Below are positions 25,534 through 35,245 of a stretch of 64,000 bases of DNA, piece after piece. The stretch is from NCBI RefSeq assembly GCF_011806575.1, contig NZ_JAATOO010000015.1:51591-115590 (forward strand), given 5' to 3'. The DNA comes from Vibrio hepatarius (GTDB lineage: Bacteria; Pseudomonadota; Gammaproteobacteria; Enterobacterales; Vibrionaceae). The notes beneath the pieces were generated by a model that ran no database searches, was not told the origin of the DNA, and saw only the letters and a program-made list of their open reading frames with translations. The translations under genes were made by a program, and so were the position numbers. The first letter of the stretch is position 1. Each line of letters begins with the position of its first letter.

Positions 25534-26379
25534 ATGATTAATCTTAACCAATTTGATTCTTTGCTTCCGCCGCAAATGGCTGAGCGCGCCGCAGAAGTAG
25601 GGGTTGGTAAAGCGACCAAAGACCCTGTTAAATCCTTTCTACTGGCGATTTCTGCTGGTCTGCATATTGGGATTGCCTTCGTTTTTTACACCATAGTGAC
25701 CACTGGAGCGGCTGATCTGCCTTGGGGTATTACACGCTTAATCGGTGGCTTAGCGTTTAGTCTAGGCCTGATCCTTGTAGTGGTAACCGGCGGTGAACTT
25801 TTCACCAGTTCTGTACTGACGCTGGTGGCGAGAGCAAGCGGCAAGATCACGTGGAAAATGCTGTTCAAAAACTGGCTGGTGGTGTATAGCGGAAACTTGA
25901 TCGGGGCACTGTTGTTAGTGTTCTGTATGCTGATGACCAAGCAATATATGTTTGACCACGGCCAAGTTGGCCTGAATGCGATGGCGATTTCTCAACACAA
26001 GATGCACCATACATTCTTATCAGCCGTTGCCTTAGGCGTAATGTGTAACGTCTTGGTGTGTGTCGCAGTATGGATGACATTCAGCGGTCGCACACTAACA
26101 GATAAAATCGCGGTGATGATCTTGCCAGTGGCGATGTTCGTTTCAGCAGGTTTTGAACACTGCATTGCAAACATGTTCCAAGTGCCGATGGCGATTGGTA
26201 TTAAGAATTTGGCGCCCGCAGAATTTTGGCAAATGACTGGCGCTAACATTGCCGACTATGCCGACCTCAACATGGTCGATTTCTTGCTGAATAACCTGCT
26301 TCCAGTGACGTTAGGTAACATCATCGGCGGTGGTGTGTTTGTCGGCATATGGTACTGGCTAATTTACCTGCGCGACTGA
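25534..26379 (+). CDS. focA: Formate channel FocA
   Basis: 281 residues from the ATG at 25534; the frame could also begin at a TTG at 25513, but FocA proteins start close to the first ATG. Six membrane segments are apparent and the family signature stretches are present: ITWKMLFKNWLVVYSGNLIGALL, HHTFLSAVALGVMCNVLVC, AVWMTFSGRTLTDKIAV, and SAGFEHCIANMFQVPM with the central His. FocA is a pentameric inner-membrane channel for formate in mixed-acid fermentation. Overall similarity is closer to FocA than to NirC. No pflB follows; a palindrome and a small gene on the other strand lie downstream. Confidence 0.88.
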   Translation: MINLNQFDSLLPPQMAERAAEVGVGKATKDPVKSFLLAISAGLHIGIAFVFYTIVTTGAADLPWGITRLIGGLAFSLGLILVVVTGGELFTSSVLTLVARASGKITWKMLFKNWLVVYSGNLIGALLLVFCMLMTKQYMFDHGQVGLNAMAISQHKMHHTFLSAVALGVMCNVLVCVAVWMTFSGRTLTDKIAVMILPVAMFVSAGFEHCIANMFQVPMAIGIKNLAPAEFWQMTGANIADYADLNMVDFLLNNLLPVTLGNIIGGGVFVGIWYWLIYLRD

Positions 26380-26389
26380 TTGACCTGCA

Positions 26390-26414
26390 GGGAGTAGATA
26401 CAATATCTACTCCC
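26390..26414. terminator. Palindrome after focA, possible terminator
   Basis: An 11-bp perfect inverted repeat GGGAGTAGATA / TATCTACTCCC with a 3-base loop lies 10 bases after the focA stop. Only a short T stretch follows, so termination would be weak or factor-assisted. It lies between focA and the convergent small gene at 26425-26553. Confidence 0.6.
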
Positions 26415-26424
26415 TTAACTAATC

Positions 26425-26553
26425 TCATCTTTCTAGTCTGTACAACTCTTCTGCTGTAACCAACCCTTGTGGCTCATCAACTAACCAGTCACGCAGTTCA
26501 TCCTCTTCTGTCGCTTTGTACAAAACTTGTTCAATGCCGTACTGTAGACACAT
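26425..26553 (-). CDS. Small hypothetical protein, 42 residues
   Basis: A complete small frame on the minus strand: MCLQYGIEQVLYKATEEDEL, followed by RDWLVDEPQGLVTAEELYRL and ER. A correctly spaced AAGGAT ribosome site lies 8 bases before the ATG. The product is acidic, with no membrane segment or metal motif. It is framed by the focA palindrome and a promoter-sized gap. I do not recognise it. The good ribosome site and low-hydrophobicity, helix-like composition make it a credible small gene, but it could be chance. Confidence 0.5.
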   Translation of the reverse strand: MCLQYGIEQVLYKATEEDELRDWLVDEPQGLVTAEELYRLER

Positions 26554-26715
26554 AACGCTATCCTTGTGAGTGTGTGTTCTTGCAATGTAGCGGAGCCAAA
26601 TGACGCATTTATTACGTCTTACGTACGCTTTTTACTATGTCAGATAACTGTAAAATACTCCGATGCCAGAGTATTTCAGCACTGTAGAGGATCCACTAAA
26701 TATGTATCACCACTG

Positions 26716-26738
26716 TTATCCACAGATTCTGTGGATAA
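26716..26738. promoter_or_regulatory. Perfect palindrome made of two consensus DnaA boxes
   Basis: TTATCCACAG-ATT-CTGTGGATAA. Each arm contains the strict DnaA-box consensus TTATCCACA in inverted orientation, 5 bases apart. It lies 28 bases beyond the fetB stop and lacks a T run, so it is not a typical terminator. DnaA binding is inferred from the motif only. Confidence 0.55.
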
Positions 26739-26766
26739 GATCTTATTGGCACGTTTCGCTCCAGAT

Positions 26767-27561
26767 CTATTGATTATCTAAGCGTTTGATCAGTACTCGG
26801 CCATGGGGATGAATCGCGCTACGGATCGTCAAGTTCAAGCAGATAGACGTTGAAACCGACATCATGACGAAGATCGCGATCATGATCATAAGTTGATATT
26901 TGATTGCGATGACTGGATTTGCGCCACCGAGTATTTGACCAGTCATCATTCCCGGTAAGGTTACCAGCCCTGTCGTGGCCATTGAAGCGAGGCTAGGTGC
27001 GAGTGATTTTTGAATCGCTTCACGTAGAAAAGGGAGCGTCGCAAACTGGACAGAGGCCCCCAAAGAGATAGCCGCTTCATATTCGTCTTTACGCTGGGAT
27101 AAAGCGGTAAAGAAGTTCTGCAAAGTGACGATGTTGCCGCCGAGCGAGTTGCCAAGCAACATGCCCGCCAATGGGATCATATACTGGGCGCTGTAGAATG
27201 GATCGGGCTTTACCACCAATACGCATATCACGGCCAACATGGGTGAAAGACCAACCAATAAACCAGTGATCACAGGAACAAATAACGGTCGTTTAGGCAA
27301 TTTGGCTTTATCGATGATTGAGCTGGTGCCAATCACCGTCATCACCAGCAACCAAACTAAGTTCACCCAGACGTTATTTAGCGCAAATAAGTACTCCAAA
27401 TACAGGCCGATGAAGATTAACTGCACGGTCATTCGGCCTACACTGATCAAAATATCTTTGCTGATACCTAGTTGGTAATAGCGACTGATAAACAACGGGA
27501 TCGCTAAAGTACAAAAGAACACCCCAAGCAACGGCCAAGAAATATCTACAACGCTATTCAT
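26767..27561 (-). CDS. fetB: ABC transporter permease, FetB (YbbM) family
   Basis: 264 residues, largely hydrophobic with about seven membrane segments. Family blocks: RMTVQLIFIGLYLEYLF, IPLAGMLLGNSLGGN, EYEAAISLGASVQFA, and MATTGLVTLPGMMTGQILGG. FetB is the permease of the FetAB iron exporter in E. coli, where it adds resistance to iron-driven oxidative stress. The ATPase gene fetA is not next to it here: 473 bases without a gene lie upstream and the downstream side holds the DnaA-box palindrome. The ATPase is either encoded elsewhere or the system differs. Confidence 0.82.
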   Translation of the reverse strand: MNSVVDISWPLLGVFFCTLAIPLFISRYYQLGISKDILISVGRMTVQLIFIGLYLEYLFALNNVWVNLVWLLVMTVIGTSSIIDKAKLPKRPLFVPVITGLLVGLSPMLAVICVLVVKPDPFYSAQYMIPLAGMLLGNSLGGNIVTLQNFFTALSQRKDEYEAAISLGASVQFATLPFLREAIQKSLAPSLASMATTGLVTLPGMMTGQILGGANPVIAIKYQLMIMIAIFVMMSVSTSICLNLTIRSAIHPHGRVLIKRLDNQ

Positions 27562-28035
27562 CTGATCACTCCATTCGACGTTTCTCCATTGTAACGAGGA
27601 AGCGATATTTCAGCCACTTAGCAAGGCAACGTGGTGAGCTTTTTGCCAAGAGTATCGCGTTATCTGTAGACATAAATTGCTACAAAACTGCATACATTTT
27701 GTTCACATCTTGGTGTCTGAGCGGTAAATTTTTCGATGATCTTAAGGGCGATATTTTCCGTTTGGTTTGCTTTTTGTTTGTAAAATGTTGCTGATTTAAC
27801 AACGATTTAACTGTTCACAATTCTTCATATTTCTATGCAAATCTATACATGATTTCTTATTCAAACACATCTCTGGTTAAGCTCAAAAAAGTGTGGAATA
27901 ACAAGGTTTGAAGGGTCGGAATTCGTTGAACCTCACTATTAGTATGGTCTAACATTTTGAAGTAGAAATTGTAAAAAAACTTTAGCTTGATCACTGAAGC
28001 TATCCCAAAACACTAAATACAAGATAGGCAAATGT
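27562..28035. promoter_or_regulatory. Regulatory region upstream of torE-torC-torA
   Basis: 474 bases between the divergent fetB and torE starts. Within it are TorR-box-like decamers near CTGTTCATAT: CTGTTCACAA (27811-27820) and TTCTTCATAT (27821-27830) in direct tandem, and TTGTTCACAT (27699-27708) upstream. E. coli TorR binds such direct repeats ahead of torCAD. The rest is A/T-rich without a supported gene. Confidence 0.55.
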
Positions 28036-28215
28036 ATGAGTGATGTTAACAAAATTGAGAGTGGTGAAAAACGCTCTCTGGAGTGGAAGTCGTTCCTCTT
28101 CATTGCAGTTGTTCTCTTTCCGATTCTGAGTGTGGCTTTTGTCGGAGGCTACGGATTCATTGTTTGGATGCTGCAAGTATTCTTCTTTGGTCCTCCTGGC
28201 GCACATGGCATGTAA
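28036..28215 (+). CDS. torE: TorE/NapE-type small membrane protein
   Basis: 59 residues. A polar N terminus (MSDVNKIESGEKRSLEWKSF) is followed by a single membrane segment LFIAVVLFPILSVAFVGGYG and the family ending FIVWMLQVFFFGPPG. This is the NapE/TorE family, encoded ahead of torC in Vibrio and Shewanella type operons. It is an inner-membrane protein of unclear role, perhaps aiding assembly or quinol oxidation by TorC. It is 49 bases upstream of torC. A second ATG in another frame at 28032 is not used. Confidence 0.88.
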   Translation: MSDVNKIESGEKRSLEWKSFLFIAVVLFPILSVAFVGGYGFIVWMLQVFFFGPPGAHGM

Positions 28216-28264
28216 GCCATCGAGCTTATTTCCACATTTTTGAAAGATTTTAAGAGAGCAAACC

Positions 28265-29449
28265 ATGAAATCATTAATTATCAAACTGTGGCGTACTATG
28301 ACGCGCCCTGCAGTTCATATCAGCCTTGGTGTGCTGACTATGGGCGGCTTTATTGCAGGTGTTATCTTCTGGGGTGGCTTTAACACAGCTTTAGAAGCGA
28401 CTAACACTGAAAAATTCTGTATCAGCTGTCATACCATGCGTGACAACGTATACGTAGAACTTCAAGAAACGGTACACTGGAAAAACCACTCAGGCGTACG
28501 CGCGACTTGCCCTGACTGTCACGTTCCTCACAACTGGACAGACAAAATTGCACGTAAGATGCAGGCATCAAAAGAAGTTTTTGCGCAAGTATTTGGCAAT
28601 TACGACGAACCGGGCGTATTTGAAGAGCGCCGTATCGAACTAGCTAAACACGAGTGGGACCGTTTCTCGGCAAACAAATCCCTTGAGTGTAAAAACTGTC
28701 ACAACTATGAGTCGATGGACTTCGAGCAAATGTCTCCGACTGCTCGTATCCAGATGAAACAAGCGGCAGAGAAAGATCAAAGCTGTGTTGACTGTCACAA
28801 AGGTATTGCGCACCAACTTCCAGCGGGTATGGATAGCATTGGTGGTATCGTTGGTGAGCTAGAGCAATTGACATCGAATACTGATTACTCGGTTGGTCAA
28901 GCATTGGTAAGTGTTCGTCACCTACCGGTTTACTTCGACGCGCAAGCGAGCGAGGAAGCTGGTCTGCTTAACCCTGCGTCTACTGTGACTGTTCTTGAAG
29001 ACGACGGTGAGATGATTCAGGTTGAGATCGATGGCTGGCGTAAAGCAAAAGGTTTTGGTCGTGTAATTCAAGAAGACTTCGGTATGAACATCGCAGTGGG
29101 TTCTCTACTTAAAGAAGCGGCACAAAGCGATGAAATCGTGACGGCTGGCGAGAAGAAAATCGATGAGCTAACGGGTCTGCCATGGGAGAAAGTGGCGGCG
29201 AAAGTGTGGATGAAGAAAGAAGCGATGCTTAACGACGTAACGCCTATCTGGGAGAAAGCGAGTGAAGCGTACAAAACCAACTGTTCTGTATGTCACACGC
29301 AGCCTGATGAAGCGCACTTCGACGCGAACACATGGCCGGGTATGTTCAACGGTATGCTTGCATTCGTTAACTTCGACACTGACAGCGAAGCGTTAGTATT
29401 GAAGTATCTACAGAAGCACTCTTCAGATTTTGCTGAAGGTCACCACTAA
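28265..29449 (+). CDS. torC: Pentahaem c-type cytochrome TorC
   Basis: 394 residues. An N-terminal membrane anchor (around ISLGVLTMGGFIAGVIFWGG) precedes a NapC/NirT-type tetrahaem domain with CISCH, CPDCH, CKNCH and CVDCH. A C-terminal extension carries the fifth haem site, CSVCH, near residue 341. The NapC/NirT domain plus extra monohaem domain is the TorC layout. TorC oxidises menaquinol at the inner membrane and passes electrons to TorA in the periplasm. In E. coli apo-TorC also signals to the TorS sensor. It is 24 bases upstream of torA. Confidence 0.95.
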   Translation: MKSLIIKLWRTMTRPAVHISLGVLTMGGFIAGVIFWGGFNTALEATNTEKFCISCHTMRDNVYVELQETVHWKNHSGVRATCPDCHVPHNWTDKIARKMQASKEVFAQVFGNYDEPGVFEERRIELAKHEWDRFSANKSLECKNCHNYESMDFEQMSPTARIQMKQAAEKDQSCVDCHKGIAHQLPAGMDSIGGIVGELEQLTSNTDYSVGQALVSVRHLPVYFDAQASEEAGLLNPASTVTVLEDDGEMIQVEIDGWRKAKGFGRVIQEDFGMNIAVGSLLKEAAQSDEIVTAGEKKIDELTGLPWEKVAAKVWMKKEAMLNDVTPIWEKASEAYKTNCSVCHTQPDEAHFDANTWPGMFNGMLAFVNFDTDSEALVLKYLQKHSSDFAEGHH

Positions 29450-29473
29450 TAAGCGTCATACGGAGTAATTGAA

Positions 29474-31936
29474 ATGGCTATTACACGAAGAAGTTTTCTG
29501 AAAGGTGTTGCGACTACCAGCGCGGCATCGGTCATTGGTCCAAGCTTATTGGCCTCAGCGTCTGCGAGTGCAGCAGAAACAACCGGTACTTGGAAAGTGT
29601 CAGGTTCACACTGGGGCGCGTTCCGCGCCCACGTCTACGCGGGTAAAGTCCAAGAGATCAAACCGCTGGAATCAGACTCTAACCCAACAGAAATGTTGAA
29701 CGGTATTAAAGGTATTATCTACAGCCCATCACGTGTGCGTTACCCAATGGTTCGCCTAGATTGGCTGAAAAAGCACAAATACAGCGCAGAAACGCGTGGT
29801 GACAACCGCTTTATTCGCGTAACTTGGGATGAAGCGCTAGACCTTTTCTACCGTGAGCTTGAGCGTGTACAGAAAGACTACGGTCCTTGGGCGTTGCACG
29901 CAGGTCAGACAGGTTGGCGTCAAACAGGTCAGTTCCATAGCTGTACCAGTCATATGCAACGCGCAGTAGGTATGCACGGTAACTTCATCACTAAAGTGGG
30001 TGACTACTCAACGGGTGCAGGTCAAACCATCCTGCCTTACGTGCTGGGCTCTACTGAGGTTTACGCACAAGGTACGTCGTGGTCTGAGATCTTAAAGAAC
30101 TCTGACAACATCATCCTTTGGGCGAACGACCCAGTGAAGAACCTACAGGTAGGTTGGAACTGTGAAACTCACCAGTCTTTCCCATACCTTGAACAACTGA
30201 AAGAAAAAGTGTCGAAGGGTGAGATCAACGTGATCTCGGTTGACCCTGTGAAGAACAAGACGCAGCGATTCCTGCAAAATGATCACTTGTACATCAACCC
30301 ATTGACCGACGTGGCATTCATGCTAGCGATCGCTCACGTGCTGTACAACGAAGATCTATACGACAAGAAGTTCATCGAGACTTACTGTCTAGGCTTTGAA
30401 GACTTCATCAAGTACGTTCAAGGTGAATCGAAAGACAAAATCGAGAAGACACCAGAGTGGGCTGCTGAAATCTGTGGCGTGAGCGCAGACAAGATCCGCG
30501 AATTCGCTCGTATGCTAGTCAACGGCCGTACTCAGATTCTGATGGGCTGGTGTATTCAGCGTCAGGAACACGGTGAGCAACCATACTGGGCAGCAGCCGT
30601 TGTTGCAGCAATGGTTGGTCAAATCGGTCTACCGGGCGGCGGTATCTCTTACGGTCACCATTACTCAGGTATAGGTGTTCCTTCGACAGGTTTTGCGGCG
30701 CCAGGCGGTTTCCCACGTAACCTTGACCAAGGTATGAAACCAAAATGGGATAACGACGACTTTAACGGCTACAGCAAAACAATCCCTGTTGCACGTTGGA
30801 TTGACTGTTTGCTAGAACCGGGTAAAGAGATCCGCTACAACGGCTCAAAAGTGAAGTTGCCGGGTTACAAGATGATGGTTATCTCGGGTAACAACCCGTG
30901 GCATCACCACCAAGACCGCAACCGCATGAAGAAAGCGTTCAAGAAGCTGCAAACTGTTGTGACTATTGAGTTCGCGTGGACAGCAACTTGTCGTTTCTCA
31001 GATATCGTTCTACCAGCGTGTACACAATGGGAACGTAACGACATTGATGTGTACGGTTCTTACTCAGGTAAGGGTTTGATTGCGATGCACCGTTTGGTGG
31101 ATCCATTGTTCCAGTCTAAGACGGACTTCGAGATCTTTACTGAGCTAACTCGTCGCTTTGGCCGCCACAACGAGTACACCCGTGGTATGGATGAAATGCA
31201 ATGGGTTCGTTCTTTGTACGATGATTGTCGTGCAGCGAACAAAGACAAGTTCGATATGCCAGAATTTGATGAGTTCTGGGAGAAGAGCGTACTAGACTTT
31301 GGTGAAGGCCAACCTTGGGTTCGCCATGCGGACTTCCGTAAAGACCCAGAGATCAACGCACTAGGTACTCCGTCAGGCTTTATCGAGATCACGTCACGTA
31401 AGATTGGTCGTTACGGCTACGAACACTGTCAAGAGCACCCAATGTGGTTTGAAAAGACAGAACGTTCTCACGGTGGTCCGGGTTCAGATAAATACCCATT
31501 CTGGCTGCAGTCTTGTCACCCAGACAAACGTCTGCACTCACAAATGTGTGAATCTGAAGAGTTCCGCGCGACTTACGCGGTACAAGGTCGTGAACCGGTT
31601 TATATCAACCCGCTAGATGCAAAAGAAAAAGGCATTAAAGACGGTGATTTAGTACGCGTATACAACGACCGTGGTCAGCTTCTAGCTGGTGCAGTACTGA
31701 CTGACAGCTACCCACGTGGCGTTATCCGTATCGAAGAAGGTGCATGGTACGGTCCGCTAAACGAGAAAGAAGGTGCGATCTGTACTTACGGTGACCCGAA
31801 TACTCTGACAATGGATATCGGTTCTTCAGAGCTTGCTCAGGCAACCTCGGCAAACACCTGTATCGTTCAGTTTGAGAAGTTTAAAGGTAAAGTTCCACCA
31901 GTCACTTCATTTGGTGGTCCAATCGAAGTCGCGTAA
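29474..31936 (+). CDS. torA: Trimethylamine-N-oxide reductase TorA
   Basis: 820 residues. A Tat signal [16 protein letters not shown] with twin arginines at residues 5-6 is followed by a predicted cleavage region after ASASAAE. The body is a molybdenum bis-MGD oxidoreductase of the DMSO reductase family (blocks [54 protein letters not shown]). It reduces TMAO to trimethylamine in the periplasm as the terminal step of anaerobic respiration. No torD chaperone gene follows: a terminator and an unrelated glycosidase come next, so torD must be elsewhere. Confidence 0.95.
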   Translation: MAITRRSFLKGVATTSAASVIGPSLLASASASAAETTGTWKVSGSHWGAFRAHVYAGKVQEIKPLESDSNPTEMLNGIKGIIYSPSRVRYPMVRLDWLKKHKYSAETRGDNRFIRVTWDEALDLFYRELERVQKDYGPWALHAGQTGWRQTGQFHSCTSHMQRAVGMHGNFITKVGDYSTGAGQTILPYVLGSTEVYAQGTSWSEILKNSDNIILWANDPVKNLQVGWNCETHQSFPYLEQLKEKVSKGEINVISVDPVKNKTQRFLQNDHLYINPLTDVAFMLAIAHVLYNEDLYDKKFIETYCLGFEDFIKYVQGESKDKIEKTPEWAAEICGVSADKIREFARMLVNGRTQILMGWCIQRQEHGEQPYWAAAVVAAMVGQIGLPGGGISYGHHYSGIGVPSTGFAAPGGFPRNLDQGMKPKWDNDDFNGYSKTIPVARWIDCLLEPGKEIRYNGSKVKLPGYKMMVISGNNPWHHHQDRNRMKKAFKKLQTVVTIEFAWTATCRFSDIVLPACTQWERNDIDVYGSYSGKGLIAMHRLVDPLFQSKTDFEIFTELTRRFGRHNEYTRGMDEMQWVRSLYDDCRAANKDKFDMPEFDEFWEKSVLDFGEGQPWVRHADFRKDPEINALGTPSGFIEITSRKIGRYGYEHCQEHPMWFEKTERSHGGPGSDKYPFWLQSCHPDKRLHSQMCESEEFRATYAVQGREPVYINPLDAKEKGIKDGDLVRVYNDRGQLLAGAVLTDSYPRGVIRIEEGAWYGPLNEKEGAICTYGDPNTLTMDIGSSELAQATSANTCIVQFEKFKGKVPPVTSFGGPIEVA

Positions 31937-31952
31937 TCACGACATTCTCATC

Positions 31953-31987
31953 AAAAATACCAGTCTTGCTAGGCTGGTATTTTTTTG
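31953..31987 (+). terminator. Intrinsic terminator of torECA
   Basis: An 11-bp stem AAAAATACCAG / CTGGTATTTTT with the T run continuing to 31987. It lies 17 bases after the torA stop. Confidence 0.9.
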
Positions 31988-32182
31988 TCTTTGCGATAAG
32001 CAACTCAAGTGCGCTGCTGCATTTTTAAGCTGATTGTTTAAGGCGTAACCAACGCATTTGATAAGCATCTTGTTGAATTGTCAAAAGCGTGAGACAGGCA
32101 ATGAAATGCGCTGTTGATGAAATAGACAGTAGCCGTATCCAATGCTCTAATTAAATTATCTAGCGATAACTGGGACTTTGCT

Positions 32183-33922
32183 ATGGCTCAAAAAATAGAA
32201 CTATCAAATGGGCGTATCGTTAATGTTCCTAACTTTGACGTACGCACAGAGCATACCCAAAACGAGCTGAGTTTTTCCTATCAAGGCATCAATAACGATG
32301 GCTTAAGTAACCGTTTCCTACTGTGCCAAACGGTGTTCGATTATGAGCGTAGCGCCGTCGTATTAGGCGACGGTTTCCAGATGTTGTGCCAGACGACAGG
32401 TACGGCGTTTGATCCCACGCCAGTCGGTCGTTGCCCAGACAACAGCTCTACCTATCGGATTTATCCGCCTCGCGACCCTCAGCGCTATTACAACTACATG
32501 GTGATCGAAAGCTCATCTGGTTATGCACTGTTTGGTTTTACCTCTTGTCACCGCTTTGCCGGTTACTTTGAGTTTGAACATCGCGATAACCACACCTTGA
32601 TTAATGCCTATTTGGACGGAGAAAACTCTCACCCACAAGACTGGTCGAGCAATCAACTGGAATCGGTGGTGTTTTTGCAGGGTGAATCGATGAGCGAGCT
32701 TTTCAACGAGTTCAGTCGCTTGATAGAAGCTCATCATCCTAAGCGCGACGGTGTCACCGCGAATGCGCCGATCGGCTGGTGTTCTTGGTACGCTTATTAC
32801 GCTGACGTTAAACAACAAGATATCGTTGAGAATCTAGAGGCGATGCATTCAGATTTGATGCCGCTGGAATATGTTTTGATCGATGATGGTTATCAAGCGT
32901 TCATGGGCGATTGGTTAACGCCGTCTGATAAGTTTCCTTCTGGCGTCCATTCGGTGCTTCAGGCCATCAAGTCGAAAGGTAAAAAGCCAGCGATTTGGTT
33001 AGCGCCATTTATTGCACAACCAGAGTCTCAGCTGTTCCAACAACACCCTGATTGGTTTGTGACCCATGACAATGGACAGCCACTTAAAGCGGAAGACATT
33101 ACCTATGCGGGTTGGCGTTGCACGCCTTGGTATATCCTCGATACCTCCAACCCTGTGGTGCAAGAACACTTAACGTTGGTGGTTAAAACCATGCGTGAGG
33201 AATGGGGTGTTGAGATGTTTAAACTTGATGCCAATTATTGGGGGACGCTCAAAGGTACGCGTCATCAAAGCGGGGTAACGGGTGTCGAAGCTTACCGAAT
33301 GGGGATGGAAGCAATAGCTGAAGGCGCTGGGGATGCGATGATTCTCGGCTGCAACGCGCCAATGTGGCCGTCATTAGGTATGGTCGATGCGATGCGAGTA
33401 TCGGATGACGTTGAGCGCAGCGCCAGCCGTTTTGAGCAGATTGCCAAGGAAACGTTTTATCGAAGTTGGCAACATCGTAAGTTATGGCAAATTGATCCGG
33501 ACTGTGCGACGTTTGTCTCGTTGTCCAATCAAGCGACCGATCGGCAAAATTACGAGTTTCACCGTGATGCGCTGCTGGCGTGTGGCGGATTACTGCTTTC
33601 TGGTGACCCACTCCCAGACTTAACGCCTTTTGCTAAGCAGAGTTTGTCTAAGTTGATTCTTCGCCATAAGCATACCCAGCAGGCGGCGCGATTTACGGCG
33701 CTTAACTTACATCATGCTTTTTTACCCGTAACGGAGCACAATGAGCTGCACTGTTTGTTTAATTACCAACAACCGGGGCGTGACGTGACGTTAACCTCAG
33801 ATCATCCTGTCTTTTGGTACGATTACTGGACAGGCGAGCGTTTGATCAATGAGCCAACGCAAGTGATTGAAGTTCCATTAGAGCCAGGTTTGTCGAGTCG
33901 CGCGATAATTACCTCGATATAG
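32183..33922 (+). CDS. Glycoside hydrolase family 36 protein, probable alpha-galactosidase
   Basis: 579 residues. An N-terminal beta domain is followed by a TIM barrel with GH36 blocks: GWCSWYAYYADV, YVLIDDGYQ, KPAIWLAPFIA, MFKLDANYWG and MRVSDDVE. In GH36 the Asp in the K-x-D block (about residue 349) is the nucleophile and an Asp in the later block (about residue 408) is the acid/base; both are present. No signal peptide is visible, so it should act in the cytoplasm on imported alpha-galactosides such as melibiose or raffinose. Substrate choice is inference, because no transporter or regulator is adjacent. Confidence 0.8.
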   Translation: MAQKIELSNGRIVNVPNFDVRTEHTQNELSFSYQGINNDGLSNRFLLCQTVFDYERSAVVLGDGFQMLCQTTGTAFDPTPVGRCPDNSSTYRIYPPRDPQRYYNYMVIESSSGYALFGFTSCHRFAGYFEFEHRDNHTLINAYLDGENSHPQDWSSNQLESVVFLQGESMSELFNEFSRLIEAHHPKRDGVTANAPIGWCSWYAYYADVKQQDIVENLEAMHSDLMPLEYVLIDDGYQAFMGDWLTPSDKFPSGVHSVLQAIKSKGKKPAIWLAPFIAQPESQLFQQHPDWFVTHDNGQPLKAEDITYAGWRCTPWYILDTSNPVVQEHLTLVVKTMREEWGVEMFKLDANYWGTLKGTRHQSGVTGVEAYRMGMEAIAEGAGDAMILGCNAPMWPSLGMVDAMRVSDDVERSASRFEQIAKETFYRSWQHRKLWQIDPDCATFVSLSNQATDRQNYEFHRDALLACGGLLLSGDPLPDLTPFAKQSLSKLILRHKHTQQAARFTALNLHHAFLPVTEHNELHCLFNYQQPGRDVTLTSDHPVFWYDYWTGERLINEPTQVIEVPLEPGLSSRAIITSI

Positions 33923-33975
33923 TCTGCTGTCTGATTTACCATACCGTTAGAAGAAATAATGACGATTAGGTTTCA

Positions 33976-34497
33976 ATGTCAGTAATATTAGGTATCGACC
34001 CAGGCTCGCGAATTACGGGCTATGGGGTCATTCGCCAAACCGGTCGCCACTTGCAATACCTTGGCAGTGGCTGTATCCGAACTTCAGAAAAAGAACTCCC
34101 GGGTAGATTAAGGCAGATCTACGCGGGTGTGTCTGAAATCATTACCCAGTTCCAACCCGATGTGTTTGCTATTGAGCAAGTATTTATGGCGCGTAACGCC
34201 GACTCTGCGCTGAAACTTGGTCAAGCACGTGGGAGTGCGATTGTTGCCGCGGTAAACAATGAGCTGCCGGTCTACGAATACGCAGCGCGTTTGATTAAAC
34301 AAGCGGTTGTTGGTACGGGGGCAGCCGACAAGGCGCAGGTGCAGCACATGGTACAACATATGCTGAAACTGCCTTCCAAACCTCAGGCCGATGCAGCCGA
34401 TGCGCTCGGTGTCGCTATTTGTCACGCTAACACCAACAAAACCCTTGTGGCGATGGCAGGTAAAGCGACCAGTGCACGCCGAGGTCGCTACCGATAA
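33976..34497 (+). CDS. ruvC: Holliday junction resolvase RuvC
   Basis: 173 residues. RNase H-like fold with catalytic acidic residues visible in [14 protein letters not shown] (Asp7), FAIEQVFMA (Glu), and the C-terminal [16 protein letters not shown] (two Asp). RuvC cuts Holliday junctions held by RuvAB at symmetric sites in recombinational repair. It is separated from ruvA by 119 bases with two hairpins, so ruvC and ruvAB may be partly separate units. Confidence 0.96.
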   Translation: MSVILGIDPGSRITGYGVIRQTGRHLQYLGSGCIRTSEKELPGRLRQIYAGVSEIITQFQPDVFAIEQVFMARNADSALKLGQARGSAIVAAVNNELPVYEYAARLIKQAVVGTGAADKAQVQHMVQHMLKLPSKPQADAADALGVAICHANTNKTLVAMAGKATSARRGRYR

Positions 34498-34547
34498 ACC
34501 GCAGTTGAGTCTGCGGGACGGTTTACTCAAAAATGACAACACAATCG

Positions 34548-34580
34548 ATAAAGAACTGGATGTCTATCCAGTTCTTTATT
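34548..34580 (+). terminator. Hairpin between ruvC and ruvA
   Basis: A 14-bp perfect inverted repeat ATAAAGAACTGGAT / ATCCAGTTCTTTAT with a GTCT loop. A shorter hairpin CCGCAG / CTGCGG at 34499-34516 lies directly after the ruvC stop region. The long hairpin has weak T tracts within its arm. It may attenuate or process the ruvC-ruvA message. Confidence 0.6.
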
Positions 34581-34616
34581 ATCCTGTCGCAAATCCATTT
34601 CTAAAGAGAATTTACT

Positions 34617-35228
34617 GTGATTGGACGTCTACGCGGCATTCTGATTGAAAAACAACCCCCTGAATTGCTCATCGAAGTGAATGGCATCGGTTATGAAGTG
34701 CAAATGCCAATGAGCTGCTTCTATGAACTGCCAAACATCGGTGAAGAAGCGATCATTTATACTCACTTTGTTGTTCGAGAAGATGCCCAACTGCTTTACG
34801 GTTTCAACACAGTAAAAGAGCGTGCGCTGTTCCGCGAAGTGATCAAAGCAAACGGTGTTGGCCCTAAACTCGGTCTGGGTATTTTGTCGGGTATGACGGC
34901 AAGCCAGTTTGTTTCTTGTGTAGAGCGTGAAGACGTATCGACATTGGTGAAATTGCCGGGCGTAGGTAAGAAAACTGCCGAGCGTTTGGTGGTCGAAATG
35001 AAAGACCGCCTGAAAGGGTGGGGAGCAGGAGACCTGTTTACGCCGTACACTGACGCTGCACCCGTTGATAACACGCCAGCGACAAACAGCGCAGAAGAAG
35101 AAGCGATCAGTGCTCTGTTGGCGTTGGGATACAAACCAACACAAGCGTCGAAAGTGGTTTCTCAAGTTATGACTGCGGATATGAGCAGCGAAGATCTGAT
35201 CCGCGAAGCTCTTAAATCGATGGTTTAA
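34617..35228 (+). CDS. ruvA: Holliday junction branch migration protein RuvA
   Basis: 203 residues from a GTG start (first base 34617). The N-terminal OB fold begins [20 protein letters not shown]. Two helix-hairpin-helix motifs lie in [19 protein letters not shown] and [21 protein letters not shown]-terminal domain ([20 protein letters not shown]) regulates RuvB. RuvA forms the tetramer that binds the four-way junction and loads RuvB. ruvB follows after 17 bases. Confidence 0.96.
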   Translation: MIGRLRGILIEKQPPELLIEVNGIGYEVQMPMSCFYELPNIGEEAIIYTHFVVREDAQLLYGFNTVKERALFREVIKANGVGPKLGLGILSGMTASQFVSCVEREDVSTLVKLPGVGKKTAERLVVEMKDRLKGWGAGDLFTPYTDAAPVDNTPATNSAEEEAISALLALGYKPTQASKVVSQVMTADMSSEDLIREALKSMV

Positions 35229-35245
35229 ACACAAGGTTACCGACT

